Shown piece by piece: positions 18,714-28,417 of a stretch of 64,000 nt of DNA. Origin of the DNA: Saprospiraceae bacterium (GTDB taxonomy: Bacteria > Bacteroidota > Bacteroidia > Chitinophagales > Saprospiraceae); contig JAHDDE010000002.1 in NCBI GenBank assembly GCA_020629515.1, positions 78,594 through 142,593 on the forward strand, read 5' to 3'. Under the pieces are notes generated by a model. The model searched no databases. It was not told the origin of the DNA and was given only the letters and a program-made list of their open reading frames with translations. Every line of letters starts with the position of its first letter. The first letter of the stretch is position 1. The translations under genes and the position numbers were made by a program.

Positions 18714-20558
18714 TTATAATACTTCTAATAGATTAATCTTACTTATGTTCTGTTCTACTCTTTTTCTATTATCAGATATCTCCCTATTAAGGTATTTTTC
18801 GATCATTAGACCACCTATAGGAGCAGCTACTGAACCACCGCCACCTGCATTTTCGACATAAACCGCAATAGCAATTTTAGGATCATCAACTGGCGCAAAA
18901 GCAAAAAATACAGAATGATCAATTCCTCGAGGATTTTCAGAAGTTCCTGTTTTACCGGCTATATCGATACCACGGACAAATGAGTTGAATCCTGTCCCAC
19001 TATTGACTACCCTTCTCATTCCATCGATAATAGGCTCAAAGTAGATCGAATCAATTTTTACAAAGTTCTTTTCTTTGCCTACATGCGCACTTGGTTTATT
19101 TCCGATTGCTTTGACAAGATGAGGTTTTATATAGTATCCTCGATTAGCAATAATAGCAGCTAAATTTGCCATTTGTATGGATGTTAATTCTAATTCTCCT
19201 TGTCCTATTCCTAATGATAAGATATAAGTGGATCTCCAACATTCATTGCATTTGTATTTTTCATTGAAAAAAGATGTTGATGGAATAAACCCGTTTATTT
19301 CTCCCAATAGATCGCTCCCAATAGATTGACCTAATCCAAAGTTGCTTAAATGACTATTCAATAGGTCAAGTCCTTTACCTGGATTTCGGTAGCCAAACTG
19401 ATTAATGAATTCCCTCATTATTTGATAGAAATAGGTATTACAAGAATGTTGTAGAGCAATCTGTATATTGGCTGGATAGGGATGATCGCGACAACCCTGA
19501 ATAAACCCTTTTTTTTCATTGATAACATACTCACCAGTACAAGTCATTGGTCTAGAAGCATATGTTATTCCTTCTTGCATTGCAATTAATCCAAAAATGG
19601 GTTTAAATATTGAGCCTGGAGGGTATTTGGCTTGAACGGTTCTGTTGAGGATAGGCTGATTGAGTGTATCTGACAATAGATCTAAAAAAGCTTGAGCTCT
19701 TTCTTTGCCAAAAGAAAGTTTATTTGGGTCATATGATGGACTACTTATCATAGCAAGCAGTTCACCTGTTCGTGGCTCAATAGCTACAAAACTTCCGCGT
19801 TTATTCTGCATGAGATACTCACCATACTCTTGTAGCTCAATATCCAAAGTTGTAACAAGATCTTGTCCAGGAGTGGACATAGAGTCTAATAGACCTCCTC
19901 GATATAAGTCAACTTCTTTTCCAAGATTATCTTTGAGTAGATATTCTGTTCCTTTTTTACCTCTTAATGCTATATCATAAGTTTTTTCTAATCCGCTAAC
20001 GCCCTTTTTATCACCAATTTCAAATTCATCATTGAGCCTTATATCTTCATTGTTTACTTCACTCACATAACCAAATGTATGTCCACCATTTGGATAAGGA
20101 TAGTACCTCTTGCTGTTGATCACTGGATAAAAACCTGAAAACTCAAAAAGGTGCTCTTGAAATCTTGAATAGATTGCTGGATCAATATTTTCTAAAAAGG
20201 TAATTGGTAAATTTCTTCTATAATAATGTCTTTGTTGAACTTTTTGTAGAGTTTGATCGTACTCATCTGTACCTATCTCAAGCAATTCACAGAATTTTGC
20301 TTTATCAAAATTTACATTGATTTCACTAACAACAATTTCTAATTCATAAGTAGGTTGATTAATTACTACGAGATTCAAATTTCTATCAGATATAATGCCT
20401 CGGGCGGGTACTATCGTTCTTTTAGTAAGTGTTCTATTTTCTGCTCTTGTACTATAATTACTATCAAGAATCTGATGATCAAGAAGGTTGAACAAAAGCA
20501 CAATTGATCCTAAAGAAAACAATATTGCAATCACTTTATATCTCTCTCTAAATTCCAA
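18714..20558 (-). CDS. mrdA: Penicillin-binding protein 2 (elongasome transpeptidase)
   Basis: Class B PBP that crosslinks peptidoglycan during cell elongation with RodA and MreBCD. The 614-aa protein has one N-terminal membrane helix (about 10-27), a dimerisation domain with RGIISDRN, and the transpeptidase domain. The active-site SIFK is at 316-319, SCN at 372-374 and KTGT at 536-539. A short insertion with a CxxC pair (about 437-440) precedes WRSTYILSLGIGQGE. The start must be TTG at 20558 because a TAA lies immediately before it and no early ATG exists. It follows mreD by 8 bp. The usual partner rodA is not next to it but at 50119. Confidence 0.96.
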   Translation of the reverse strand: MEFRERYKVIAILFSLGSIVLLFNLLDHQILDSNYSTRAENRTLTKRTIVPARGIISDRNLNLVVINQPTYELEIVVSEINVNFDKAKFCELLEIGTDEYDQTLQKVQQRHYYRRNLPITFLENIDPAIYSRFQEHLFEFSGFYPVINSKRYYPYPNGGHTFGYVSEVNNEDIRLNDEFEIGDKKGVSGLEKTYDIALRGKKGTEYLLKDNLGKEVDLYRGGLLDSMSTPGQDLVTTLDIELQEYGEYLMQNKRGSFVAIEPRTGELLAMISSPSYDPNKLSFGKERAQAFLDLLSDTLNQPILNRTVQAKYPPGSIFKPIFGLIAMQEGITYASRPMTCTGEYVINEKKGFIQGCRDHPYPANIQIALQHSCNTYFYQIMREFINQFGYRNPGKGLDLLNSHLSNFGLGQSIGSDLLGEINGFIPSTSFFNEKYKCNECWRSTYILSLGIGQGELELTSIQMANLAAIIANRGYYIKPHLVKAIGNKPSAHVGKEKNFVKIDSIYFEPIIDGMRRVVNSGTGFNSFVRGIDIAGKTGTSENPRGIDHSVFFAFAPVDDPKIAIAVYVENAGGGGSVAAPIGGLMIEKYLNREISDNRKRVEQNISKINLLEVL

Positions 20559-20566
20559 TTAGTAGT

Positions 20567-21085
20567 CTATATTCTGATGATTAATTGATACAAATTGATA
20601 ACTATAAAACTTGCTATAAAACTTAAAAGTGTATTTGCTAAGATTTTTAGTAAATAAACCATGGAGAAGGCATCTGCTATAAAATACATCAAAAGATGTA
20701 TGAATAAGAACAGGGAACAATAGGAAAGGAACCACGACATCCCAAAATTTTTGGAAGTGGGTACTTGATCAATTCTGTATCCTCCCCGAGGTTCAAATAT
20801 CCTAAGAAAGAAAGGTCTTAGAAAGGTCGCAAAAAGTAAAGCGGAAGTATGTACTCCGAGACTTTGATAAAAAATATCTATTAATAATCCCAATAAAAAG
20901 GCGGTTAAAAGTTGTCCAACCTTAGGTAAATTGAGAGGAAGTATCATGATGATAAGAGGATATAGGTATATGGTTAATGAGAATTTCCCTCCTACAGGAA
21001 TTACAAAATTGATCAACAGCAATACTTGTATAGTCATGATCACAATCGAGTGTAGTATGAGAGGAATTAAATAATTACTCTTCAT
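20567..21085 (-). CDS. mreD: Rod shape-determining protein MreD
   Basis: A 172-aa inner-membrane protein with about five to six hydrophobic helices and the weakly conserved MreD pattern (LINFVIPVG..FSLTIYLYPL early, LLIDIFYQSLGVHTSALLFA in the middle). It belongs to the elongasome with MreB, MreC, PBP2 and RodA. The call leans on position: it sits between mreC (11-bp overlap) and mrdA. The length agrees with MreD of this phylum. Confidence 0.9.
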   Translation of the reverse strand: MKSNYLIPLILHSIVIMTIQVLLLINFVIPVGGKFSLTIYLYPLIIMILPLNLPKVGQLLTAFLLGLLIDIFYQSLGVHTSALLFATFLRPFFLRIFEPRGGYRIDQVPTSKNFGMSWFLSYCSLFLFIHLLMYFIADAFSMVYLLKILANTLLSFIASFIVINLYQLIIRI

Positions 21086-21893
21086 ACGACAAGCTTAAAA
21101 TATCCTCTGAAAAATGATTGTCTAGGACATAAACTTTATCAGTATTTCCTAATGAAGTTCCTGGAGTTACCTTGATTTGATAAAATTCATTTGACTTGTC
21201 GATAGAATAATCTTTGATATAGCCAATTACAATATTTGGCGGGAAAATGGTTGAATATCCATTAGTGACAATAGTATCTCCCATACTTATATTAGCATGT
21301 TTTGGAATTCCAGATAGCTTCAAAACATTCATGTCATGTCCATCCCAAGAAATAGTTCCAAAATATTTTTCTCCTTTCACACTTGAGCTGATCTTACAAT
21401 CAACATTTAATATTGATATAGCCTTGGTGAATCGATCATTTACCTTAGTAGTTATACCTATGACTCCTCGGTCGTCTATGATGCCCATGCTGGAGTTAAT
21501 ACTATCTTTTAGTCCCTTATCTAATACTAAATAGTTTCTATTAGAGTGTATCGTTTGGCTTATCACTTTTGCTGGATAAACACTAAAATTGTTCTCAACG
21601 GAGGCACTTTGGTTTTCTTCTGACTGTTTGATCTGGTCAGTTAATGATATAATCTCTCTGATCAAGCGAGCATTTTCTGAGGTTAGGCGTTTATTTTCTT
21701 TTTCGAGGCGGATAAAATCATTAAACCTCGAGGATTGATTTAATATGCTCCCTGTAATTTGATTGGTAGAATGATTGAAAATTTCCTTTTGGTCCGAATT
21801 ATAATTCACAATTAAGTAAAAACATATTCCCTCTAAAAATAGAAATACAAAAACATGAGAATATTTTTGAATAAGGCCAAAGAGAGAAAACAT
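21075..21893 (-). CDS. mreC: Cell shape-determining protein MreC
   Basis: Periplasmic elongasome scaffold (272 aa) anchored by one N-terminal helix (about 11-28). A coiled-coil stretch follows (about 57-92, FIRLEKENKRLTSENARLIR), then the double beta-barrel domain with YLVLDKGLKDSINSSMGIID, GVIGITTKVNDRF and the GDTIVTNGYSTIFP block conserved in MreC. It lies 3 bp downstream of mreB and overlaps mreD by 11 bp, the normal mreBCD order. Confidence 0.95.
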   Translation of the reverse strand: MFSLFGLIQKYSHVFVFLFLEGICFYLIVNYNSDQKEIFNHSTNQITGSILNQSSRFNDFIRLEKENKRLTSENARLIREIISLTDQIKQSEENQSASVENNFSVYPAKVISQTIHSNRNYLVLDKGLKDSINSSMGIIDDRGVIGITTKVNDRFTKAISILNVDCKISSSVKGEKYFGTISWDGHDMNVLKLSGIPKHANISMGDTIVTNGYSTIFPPNIVIGYIKDYSIDKSNEFYQIKVTPGTSLGNTDKVYVLDNHFSEDILSLSYEE

Positions 21894-21896
21894 AAA

Positions 21897-22928
21897 TTAC
21901 ATACTTCTTCGATCCATTAAAAATGTGAATTTATGAGTATTCTTAAGTGCTATACCGGTTCCTCTTACTACAGCTCTAAGCGGATCATCTGCGACAAATA
22001 CATTCAATTTTGTTTTTTCGCTTATTCTGACATCCAATCCTCTTAATAAAGCGCCACCTCCTGTAAGATAAATACCAGTTCGATAAATATCAGAAGCTAG
22101 CTCTGGAGGCGTTTCTTCTAATGCTCTTATTACAGCGTCTTCTATTTTAGCTATTGATTTGTCTAAAGCTTCAGAAACTTCGACATGATTAACCAAAATT
22201 TGTTTTGGTATACCCGTTAATAAGTCTCTGCCATTTACAGCAAGTGGTGGTGGTGGATTTTCTATATCTGGTATGGCAGCGCCAACCTCTTTTTTGATCA
22301 CCTCTGCTGTTCTCTCACCGATCAATAGATTATGCATTCTTTTTACATACTCAATAATATCTTCATTAAGCTCGTCTCCCGCAGTTCTTATACTTTGATC
22401 TGTAACTATACCTGATAAAGCTATAACGGCAATTTCTGTAGTTCCTCCTCCGATATCAATAATCATATTGCCCATAGGTTCCATTACATCAATACCTATA
22501 CCTAAGGCTGCTGCCATTGGTTCGTGTATTAGATAAGTCTCTTTGGCGTCTACATGGTCTGCACTATCAAAAACCGCTCTTTTTTCTACTTCTGTAATAC
22601 CAGAAGGGATACATATTACCATTTTTAGATGGGCAAAGAATTTTCTTCTTCCTTCGACCATGTTAATCATGCCTTGTATCATATTTTCTGCTGCCTGGAA
22701 GTCTGCGATAACTCCATCTTTTAGTGGGCGCACGGTCATGATATTACTATGAGTTTTTTCGTGCATATTCATAGCCTTTGTCCCCACTGCGAGTAGTTCA
22801 CGAGTGTTTCGATCCATTGCCACTATCGATGGCTCATCCACTACGACTTCATCGTCATAAACTACTAATGTGTTTGCCGTACCTAAATCTATAGCTATCT
22901 CCTGCCTAAAAAAACTAAAAAGTCCCAT
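21897..22928 (-). CDS. mreB: Rod shape-determining protein MreB
   Basis: Bacterial actin homologue (343 aa) that forms membrane-bound filaments directing lateral wall synthesis. Phosphate-1 loop IDLGTANTLVVY near residue 13, phosphate-2 loop IDIGGGTTEIAVIALSGIV, and the adenosine motif TGGGALLRGLD are intact. The ATG at 22928 has a purine-rich stretch (AGGAGAG) shortly upstream. It begins the mreB-mreC-mreD-mrdA group and is separated from the M16 gene upstream by only 39 bp, so it may share that gene's transcript. Confidence 0.97.
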   Translation of the reverse strand: MGLFSFFRQEIAIDLGTANTLVVYDDEVVVDEPSIVAMDRNTRELLAVGTKAMNMHEKTHSNIMTVRPLKDGVIADFQAAENMIQGMINMVEGRRKFFAHLKMVICIPSGITEVEKRAVFDSADHVDAKETYLIHEPMAAALGIGIDVMEPMGNMIIDIGGGTTEIAVIALSGIVTDQSIRTAGDELNEDIIEYVKRMHNLLIGERTAEVIKKEVGAAIPDIENPPPPLAVNGRDLLTGIPKQILVNHVEVSEALDKSIAKIEDAVIRALEETPPELASDIYRTGIYLTGGGALLRGLDVRISEKTKLNVFVADDPLRAVVRGTGIALKNTHKFTFLMDRRSM

Positions 22929-22967
22929 TATCTGTTTCTCTCCTGTATTGTAATTATGATATCATCT

Positions 22968-24224
22968 CTAACCAACGACTACCTCGCAAAAATCATTCCT
23001 ATCTAAGTACCTCTGGGATACTTCAATAATCTGATCTGAACTTATGGTTCTTGATATGTCTAAAAGGGATTTCAATTCCGAAATTGGAATATCATTCAAA
23101 ACTAATGATTTTATAGCCCTAATACTATTAAATGGTCCATCAAAAAAGTTAATAAATGTTCCTGAGAGATAATTCTTGACCAAATTCAATTCTTCCTCTT
23201 TAACGGGTTCTTGACACAAACGATCCATTTCGTTATAAATCTCCTTTAGGGTTTGATTTACCCTGCTGGGAGTAACATCTGTAGAGATAATAAAACTACC
23301 ATCAAAGAGATGTGTATCAATTAGAGAATATATATTGTAAGTAAGACCTTTATCTTCTCTCACATTGGAAACTAAACGAGAACCAAAGAATCCTCCCAAC
23401 AATGTATTGACAAACATGAGAGCATGATAATCTCTATGGTTACGTGAAAAAAGTTTTCTTCCCAACTTTATCGAAGTCTGCGTAGTACTGCCATCTAATT
23501 TTAGTATTTTCTCTTCACTTGGTTCAAAAAGTATTTTCTTTTCAGTTTTTTCTGGATAATCGGGAATACATACCAAAAAAGAATCAAGGCGGAATCTTAT
23601 ACTGTCGTCTATATCTCCTGCCATAAATACTGTGCAATTATCCTTAGACAGACATGACCTTTGATGATTTATTATATCGTCTCTGTTGATACTCTCATAG
23701 AGCTCCTTCTTGCTGTTGTATCCATATGGATGATTAGGTCCAAAGATGTTTTCAGTTAGTTTGCGATAAGAAGCTATGTCATTTTTAGCCGCATCTATCT
23801 TAAGACGTTCGATTCTTCTTTTTATAAGAATATCTAATTCTTTAAGAGGGAAAGTTGGGTTGATTAAGACATCTTCGGCTATAGCAAGTACTTCGCTAAA
23901 GTATTTTTTAAGACATACAATTTGAAAATTGATTGTGTCGAGTGAAGAGTTGATATTTAACGATGCGCCATAATAATCTAATTGTTCAGAGATTTGATCG
24001 CTATTTTTGGTTATAGTTCCCTCTCTTAGTAAGGCTGCACAACAAGTAGATGTTAATTTTTTCTTTTCAAAAGGTCTTCCTGCGAGAAAGACTAATTCGA
24101 GTTTAACGACTTCACAATAAGGCTTTATTATCTCATAGATATCAATTTTATGTGATCCAGAACGACTGATTACTTCTGGTAATATTATTTTATCGATTGA
24201 TCTAATTGGTGGAGCTTGTGTCAA
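22968..24224 (-). CDS. M16-family peptidase-like protein lacking the zinc motif
   Basis: A 418-aa member of the M16 (pitrilysin/processing-peptidase) family, by its two-domain pattern and conserved segments such as PFEKKKLTSTCCAALLREGT and GLTYNIYSLIDTHLFDGSFI. The inverted zinc motif HxxEH, expected in the helix before the LLREGT-like turn, is absent (TSTCCAALL stands there), so it cannot act alone as a zinc protease. Such proteins normally pair with an active M16 partner, and none is next to it here. There is no ATG at the N-terminus. TTG at 24224 gives LTQAPPIRSID, which fits the usual start of Bacteroidota homologues; a TTG at 24323 is less likely. Confidence 0.85.
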   Translation of the reverse strand: MTQAPPIRSIDKIILPEVISRSGSHKIDIYEIIKPYCEVVKLELVFLAGRPFEKKKLTSTCCAALLREGTITKNSDQISEQLDYYGASLNINSSLDTINFQIVCLKKYFSEVLAIAEDVLINPTFPLKELDILIKRRIERLKIDAAKNDIASYRKLTENIFGPNHPYGYNSKKELYESINRDDIINHQRSCLSKDNCTVFMAGDIDDSIRFRLDSFLVCIPDYPEKTEKKILFEPSEEKILKLDGSTTQTSIKLGRKLFSRNHRDYHALMFVNTLLGGFFGSRLVSNVREDKGLTYNIYSLIDTHLFDGSFIISTDVTPSRVNQTLKEIYNEMDRLCQEPVKEEELNLVKNYLSGTFINFFDGPFNSIRAIKSLVLNDIPISELKSLLDISRTISSDQIIEVSQRYLDRNDFCEVVVG

Positions 24225-24392
24225 AGGCTTATCTGTAATTACTTTTTGAAAAATGCAAAAGTAACTAACTATAACATGTAATTCATTATTGATAATTGTT
24301 AATAAGGATAGATGGCGATGCAAGAAGATATAGCTAATTTTGTTTAGTTTTATTTTTTATTCTTCTACATTTCAAATAATATAACATTACAG

Positions 24393-25508
24393 ATGAAATT
24401 TAGTGTCTCATCTTCTGAATTGCTCAGGAAATTAAGTTTGGCAAATGGCGTAATAGGGTCAAATACAGTATTGCCCATTCTTGAGGATTACTTGTTTCGA
24501 TTGACAGACAATCAGTTGACGATTATTGCTTCCAATCTCGAAACTACGATAATCACTGATCTTGATGTAGCAATGGAAGAAGAAGGCGAGATTGCTATTC
24601 CAGCAAAAATATTGCTCGATACACTTAAGGCATTACCAGAACAACCAATAACTGTTGAAGTAGATCAGGGGACTAGGGCTATCAAGATAACTTCTGCATA
24701 CGGTCGATATAAATTATCTGGAGATAGTGCAGAAGATTATCCAGAGCTTCCTACTTCACAAGATGTAGAAACACTTTCTTTAAGTGGAGATATCCTTTCT
24801 AAAACTTTGGCCAAAACACTATTTGCTACCAGCAATGATGAGTTAAGAATGGCAATGCAAGGGTTATATTTTCAGATCGAAGAAAATGCGATGATTTTTG
24901 TGGCTACAGATGCGCACAAACTTGTTAAATATACCTTTAATACTGATACGGCTAACAAAGTCAACTCATTTATAGTGCCTAAAAAAGGTTTGAACTTACT
25001 CAAAAACGTAATAGGGGCAGAAGGTGACATACAGTTAAGTTATAATAGCAACAATGCCTTTTTTAAGTTTGATAATTCGGAAGTTATAATCCGACTTATT
25101 GATGCGAAGTACCCAGATTATAATGCGGTTATACCTTATGACAATGCTAATATCTTGAGTTTGGACAGGGCTGATTTTCAAAATTCTCTGAAGAGAATAG
25201 CCATTTATGCTAACAAATCGACTAATCAAGTAGTATTAAATCTCTCGGAAGGAAGTTTAACGATATCTGCACAGGATCTTGATTTTTCTAATGAGGCAAC
25301 CGAACAAATGAGCTGTGACTATGATGGTGATACTATGAATATTGGTTTTAACGCCAAATTTTTAATAGAAATGCTGAGCGTAATTGGAGCTGATCAAGTT
25401 AGCTTTAAATTGTCCACTCCAAATAGAGCGGGAATTCTTGTCCCGGCAGATCAAGAGGATGGTGAAGAACTAATTATGCTGGTCATGCCTGTCATGATGG
25501 GGAATTAA
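24393..25508 (+). CDS. dnaN: DNA polymerase III sliding clamp (beta subunit)
   Basis: Ring-shaped processivity factor (371 aa) that tethers DNA polymerase III to DNA. Three clamp domains are recognisable: MKFSVSSSELLRKLSLANGV to about 120, the middle domain with ALKALPEQPI and SGDSAEDYPELP, and the C-terminal domain ending EELIMLVMPVMMGN, a variant of the usual Met-rich end. It diverges from the M16 gene over 168 bp that should contain both promoters; an approximate -7 box (TACATTTC near 24366) is the best candidate. No dnaA or gyr gene is visible nearby. nadD follows after 12 bp. Confidence 0.97.
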   Translation: MKFSVSSSELLRKLSLANGVIGSNTVLPILEDYLFRLTDNQLTIIASNLETTIITDLDVAMEEEGEIAIPAKILLDTLKALPEQPITVEVDQGTRAIKITSAYGRYKLSGDSAEDYPELPTSQDVETLSLSGDILSKTLAKTLFATSNDELRMAMQGLYFQIEENAMIFVATDAHKLVKYTFNTDTANKVNSFIVPKKGLNLLKNVIGAEGDIQLSYNSNNAFFKFDNSEVIIRLIDAKYPDYNAVIPYDNANILSLDRADFQNSLKRIAIYANKSTNQVVLNLSEGSLTISAQDLDFSNEATEQMSCDYDGDTMNIGFNAKFLIEMLSVIGADQVSFKLSTPNRAGILVPADQEDGEELIMLVMPVMMGN

Positions 25509-25520
25509 TATAGGTTTAGC

Positions 25521-26102
25521 ATGAAGGTGGGGTTATTTTTTGGTTCTTTTAATCCTGTTCACATTGGTCATATGATCATTGCTAACTATATGCTGGAATA
25601 TACCACACTTGATCAAGTATGGATGGTAGTATCTCCACAGAATCCATTTAAATCTCAAAAGTCATTGGCAAAAGATTATGATCGACTCCATTTGTTAAAT
25701 TTAGCCATCGATGATCATCCCAATATTAAATCTTCTAATGTAGAATTTGCTTTACCTAAACCATCCTATACTATAGATACACTAATTTATCTTCGCGAAA
25801 AGTATCCCAAACATCAATTTTCATTAATCATGGGAGGAGATAATCTGACACACCTACACAAATGGAAAAACTATGAAAAGATAGTTTCTAACTATGATAT
25901 TTATGTTTACAAAAGGGGAGAAGAAGAAGTAAAACATGAAATTATAGATCCGAAAAGGATATATGTATGTGAGGCTCCTCTACTCAATATATCAGCGAGC
26001 TACGTAAGAAAAAATATAAAAGAAGGAAAATCTATACAATACCTTGTCCCCAATGAAGTTTTTGAATACTTAAAAACTAGTACGATCTATAAAAACCTTT
26101 GA
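25521..26102 (+). CDS. nadD: Nicotinate-nucleotide adenylyltransferase
   Basis: Adenylylates nicotinic acid mononucleotide to deamido-NAD in NAD synthesis. The 193-aa protein has the nucleotidyltransferase motif GSFNPVHIGH at residues 8-17, GGDNLTHLHKWKNYEKI for substrate binding, and ISASYVRKNIKEGKSI, the ISxxxxR motif near the C-terminus. Its TGA overlaps the ATG of porZ by one base (TGATG), indicating translational coupling. NAD kinase lies about 14 kb away at 39520. Confidence 0.95.
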   Translation: MKVGLFFGSFNPVHIGHMIIANYMLEYTTLDQVWMVVSPQNPFKSQKSLAKDYDRLHLLNLAIDDHPNIKSSNVEFALPKPSYTIDTLIYLREKYPKHQFSLIMGGDNLTHLHKWKNYEKIVSNYDIYVYKRGEEEVKHEIIDPKRIYVCEAPLLNISASYVRKNIKEGKSIQYLVPNEVFEYLKTSTIYKNL

Positions 26103-28417
26103 TGAGAAATATCCTTCAACTGCTTTTGCTCTTGATAATACCAGGCTTTGGATACAGTCAAAATAATCTGGGCATTGGAGAATGGCGATCTCATCTACCT
26201 CAACAATCAGGACGATTAGTAACTCAGTCAATCGATAAAATAATTTATGCCACTGAATGGAATCTTATCTTAATTGACAAATCTGATTTGTCAGTTGACT
26301 TTATGTCAAAAGTGGATGGATTATCCGAAGTGGGTATTAGTTTCATAAAATATGATAGTATAAATGAGCAGCTAATAGTTGTTTATAATAATAGCAATAT
26401 AGATATCATCACGACAGAAGGTCAGATCATCAATATTCCTAATCTCAAGAGTAATACCTCAATTTCAGGAGACAAAAGAGTATATGATATAGCCGTATCT
26501 ACAGAGGGAGACGTCTACTTTGCTACAGGATTTGGCATAATTGAGTTCGATGGCAAAAATTATTCCTTTGGGGGTACAACCATAACTAATGTAAGAGTTA
26601 ATAGCTTGGAGATAATCGGGGATAGATTGCTTGCAGGAATGGAAGATGGATTATACAGCATCGTATTAAGTGAAAATTTAAACATAAGTGATTTTGGAGA
26701 ATGGCAAATCTTAGAAGGAAATGGCTTACCTTTTTTACAAGAGATTATTGATCTTTCCTATGATGGAAATACCTTTTATATTGGGCTTATAGATCAAGTA
26801 TTATTCTCATCAGATTTAGTAACGTATAGCGAGTTCGATATCCCTTATAATTCTTCACTAAAACTTGATTTTATCAATCGATCAGATCAAACGATAGTTT
26901 TTGGATTCAATGATGGTTCTTTTGCAAGTGAAACATATTTTTTGGTTGAGGGTAGTCTATCAAAAGGGACTAATTGTAGTACCCGTATACAAGGTGCCAT
27001 AGTTGATGAGCTTGGCAGAATCTGGTATGCAGATGGTTTTCCAGAGATTCGATATTCTGAGACTCTTGGGTCAGATTGTCGAAGGCTTACATATAATTCT
27101 CCATTTCATCACAGTGTAGGTGATATGATTGTTAAGGATGGGACACTATATGTCTCTGATGGGGGAGTAAGTGACAACTTTCAATATCTCTTTAGTAGAA
27201 ATGGGTTTTATATACTTGAGGCTAATTCTTGGTTCAATTTTAATGAATTCAATCGTTCAGAAATCGCTGAAAATGAGTTGTTAAGTTTTTATACCATTGC
27301 ACCTCATCCTAATGAAGACATCGTATATGTAGGGAGCTATTGGGGAGGTCTATTGGAGTATGATAGAGTCAGTGATCTTATGAAGATCTATACCCAAGAG
27401 AATTCTTCATTGACTGGAGCTATAGGTGATGAGGCCAGAGAAAGGGTAACGGGGATAGTTATAGATGCAAAAGATAATCTATGGGTATCAACATATGGAT
27501 CAGCACAACCTATAAATGTGAGAACTCCAGATGGAGAATGGCATAGTTATGCTATTGATACAAGATCTAATATAATCGAGATGGTATTAGATGACAATGG
27601 TTATTTGTGGTGTACAATAGGTGGTGCCAATGGTGGTGTTTATATTTTAGATCCAGGAGAAAGAGTCGAAACGAGCGCAGATGATAGAACAATATACTTG
27701 AGTAATCTTAATAGTGAGATTCCCTCTGATAGGATTAATACAATAACAAAAGATTTAGATGGTCAGATGTGGATAGGCACTAATGAAGGTCCTATTATTT
27801 TTAATTGTGGTTCTGAATTATGGGAAGGAAACTGTCAAGGGCAACGTAGGATTGTATTAGAAGATAGCATCGCAGCCTTCTTATTAGCTGATCAAGATGT
27901 AGTATCGATTGAAGTAGATGGAGCTAATCGAAAATGGTTTGGAACGAGGAATGGCATATTCGTACAGTCTTCAAATGGGGAGAGTCAATTATTGAGATTT
28001 ACAGAAGCAAATAGTCCTCTATTTGATAATTATATTAGAGATATGACCTATGACGGAATGAGTGGCTTAATGTATATAGGAACAGACCGTGGAATCATAT
28101 CCTATAAAACTGAAACGACAAGTGGTGCCTTAAGACATATAGAATCAGATGTTTACGCTTATCCGAACCCAGTGCCACCCGATTATCTTGGATCTATAGC
28201 TATAAAAGGATTAGTAGAGAATGCTGAGATTAAAATCACAGATATAAATGGACGACTGATACAAGAATCTCAAGCTCAAGGAGGTCAAGCCATTTGGAAT
28301 GGAAAAGATTCAAATGGAGTCAGAGTTGCTACAGGAGTTTATTTGGTTTTCAGTAGTGAGAGTTCCTCTTTTAGGAATCCTGATTCTTTCGTTACTAAAA
28401 TACTTTTGTTAAACTAA
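26102..28417 (+). CDS. porZ: PorZ-like type IX secretion protein
   Basis: A 771-aa exported protein with a signal peptide (MRNILQLLLLLIIPGFGYSQ). Repeated beta-propeller units follow, opening with GIGEWRSHLPQQSGR and later DNLWVSTYGS, GYLWCTIGGANGGVYI and GQMWIGTNEG, of the two-component-regulator propeller type. The last about 90 residues (YAYPNPVPPDYLGS to VATGVYLVFSS) form a type IX-style C-terminal sorting-domain fold. This combination is that of PorZ, the surface subunit of the attachment complex of the type IX secretion system. The ATG at 26102 is preferred over a TTG one codon upstream. The 3' end overlaps convergent bshA by 9 bp. Confidence 0.88.
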   Translation: MRNILQLLLLLIIPGFGYSQNNLGIGEWRSHLPQQSGRLVTQSIDKIIYATEWNLILIDKSDLSVDFMSKVDGLSEVGISFIKYDSINEQLIVVYNNSNIDIITTEGQIINIPNLKSNTSISGDKRVYDIAVSTEGDVYFATGFGIIEFDGKNYSFGGTTITNVRVNSLEIIGDRLLAGMEDGLYSIVLSENLNISDFGEWQILEGNGLPFLQEIIDLSYDGNTFYIGLIDQVLFSSDLVTYSEFDIPYNSSLKLDFINRSDQTIVFGFNDGSFASETYFLVEGSLSKGTNCSTRIQGAIVDELGRIWYADGFPEIRYSETLGSDCRRLTYNSPFHHSVGDMIVKDGTLYVSDGGVSDNFQYLFSRNGFYILEANSWFNFNEFNRSEIAENELLSFYTIAPHPNEDIVYVGSYWGGLLEYDRVSDLMKIYTQENSSLTGAIGDEARERVTGIVIDAKDNLWVSTYGSAQPINVRTPDGEWHSYAIDTRSNIIEMVLDDNGYLWCTIGGANGGVYILDPGERVETSADDRTIYLSNLNSEIPSDRINTITKDLDGQMWIGTNEGPIIFNCGSELWEGNCQGQRRIVLEDSIAAFLLADQDVVSIEVDGANRKWFGTRNGIFVQSSNGESQLLRFTEANSPLFDNYIRDMTYDGMSGLMYIGTDRGIISYKTETTSGALRHIESDVYAYPNPVPPDYLGSIAIKGLVENAEIKITDINGRLIQESQAQGGQAIWNGKDSNGVRVATGVYLVFSSESSSFRNPDSFVTKILLLN

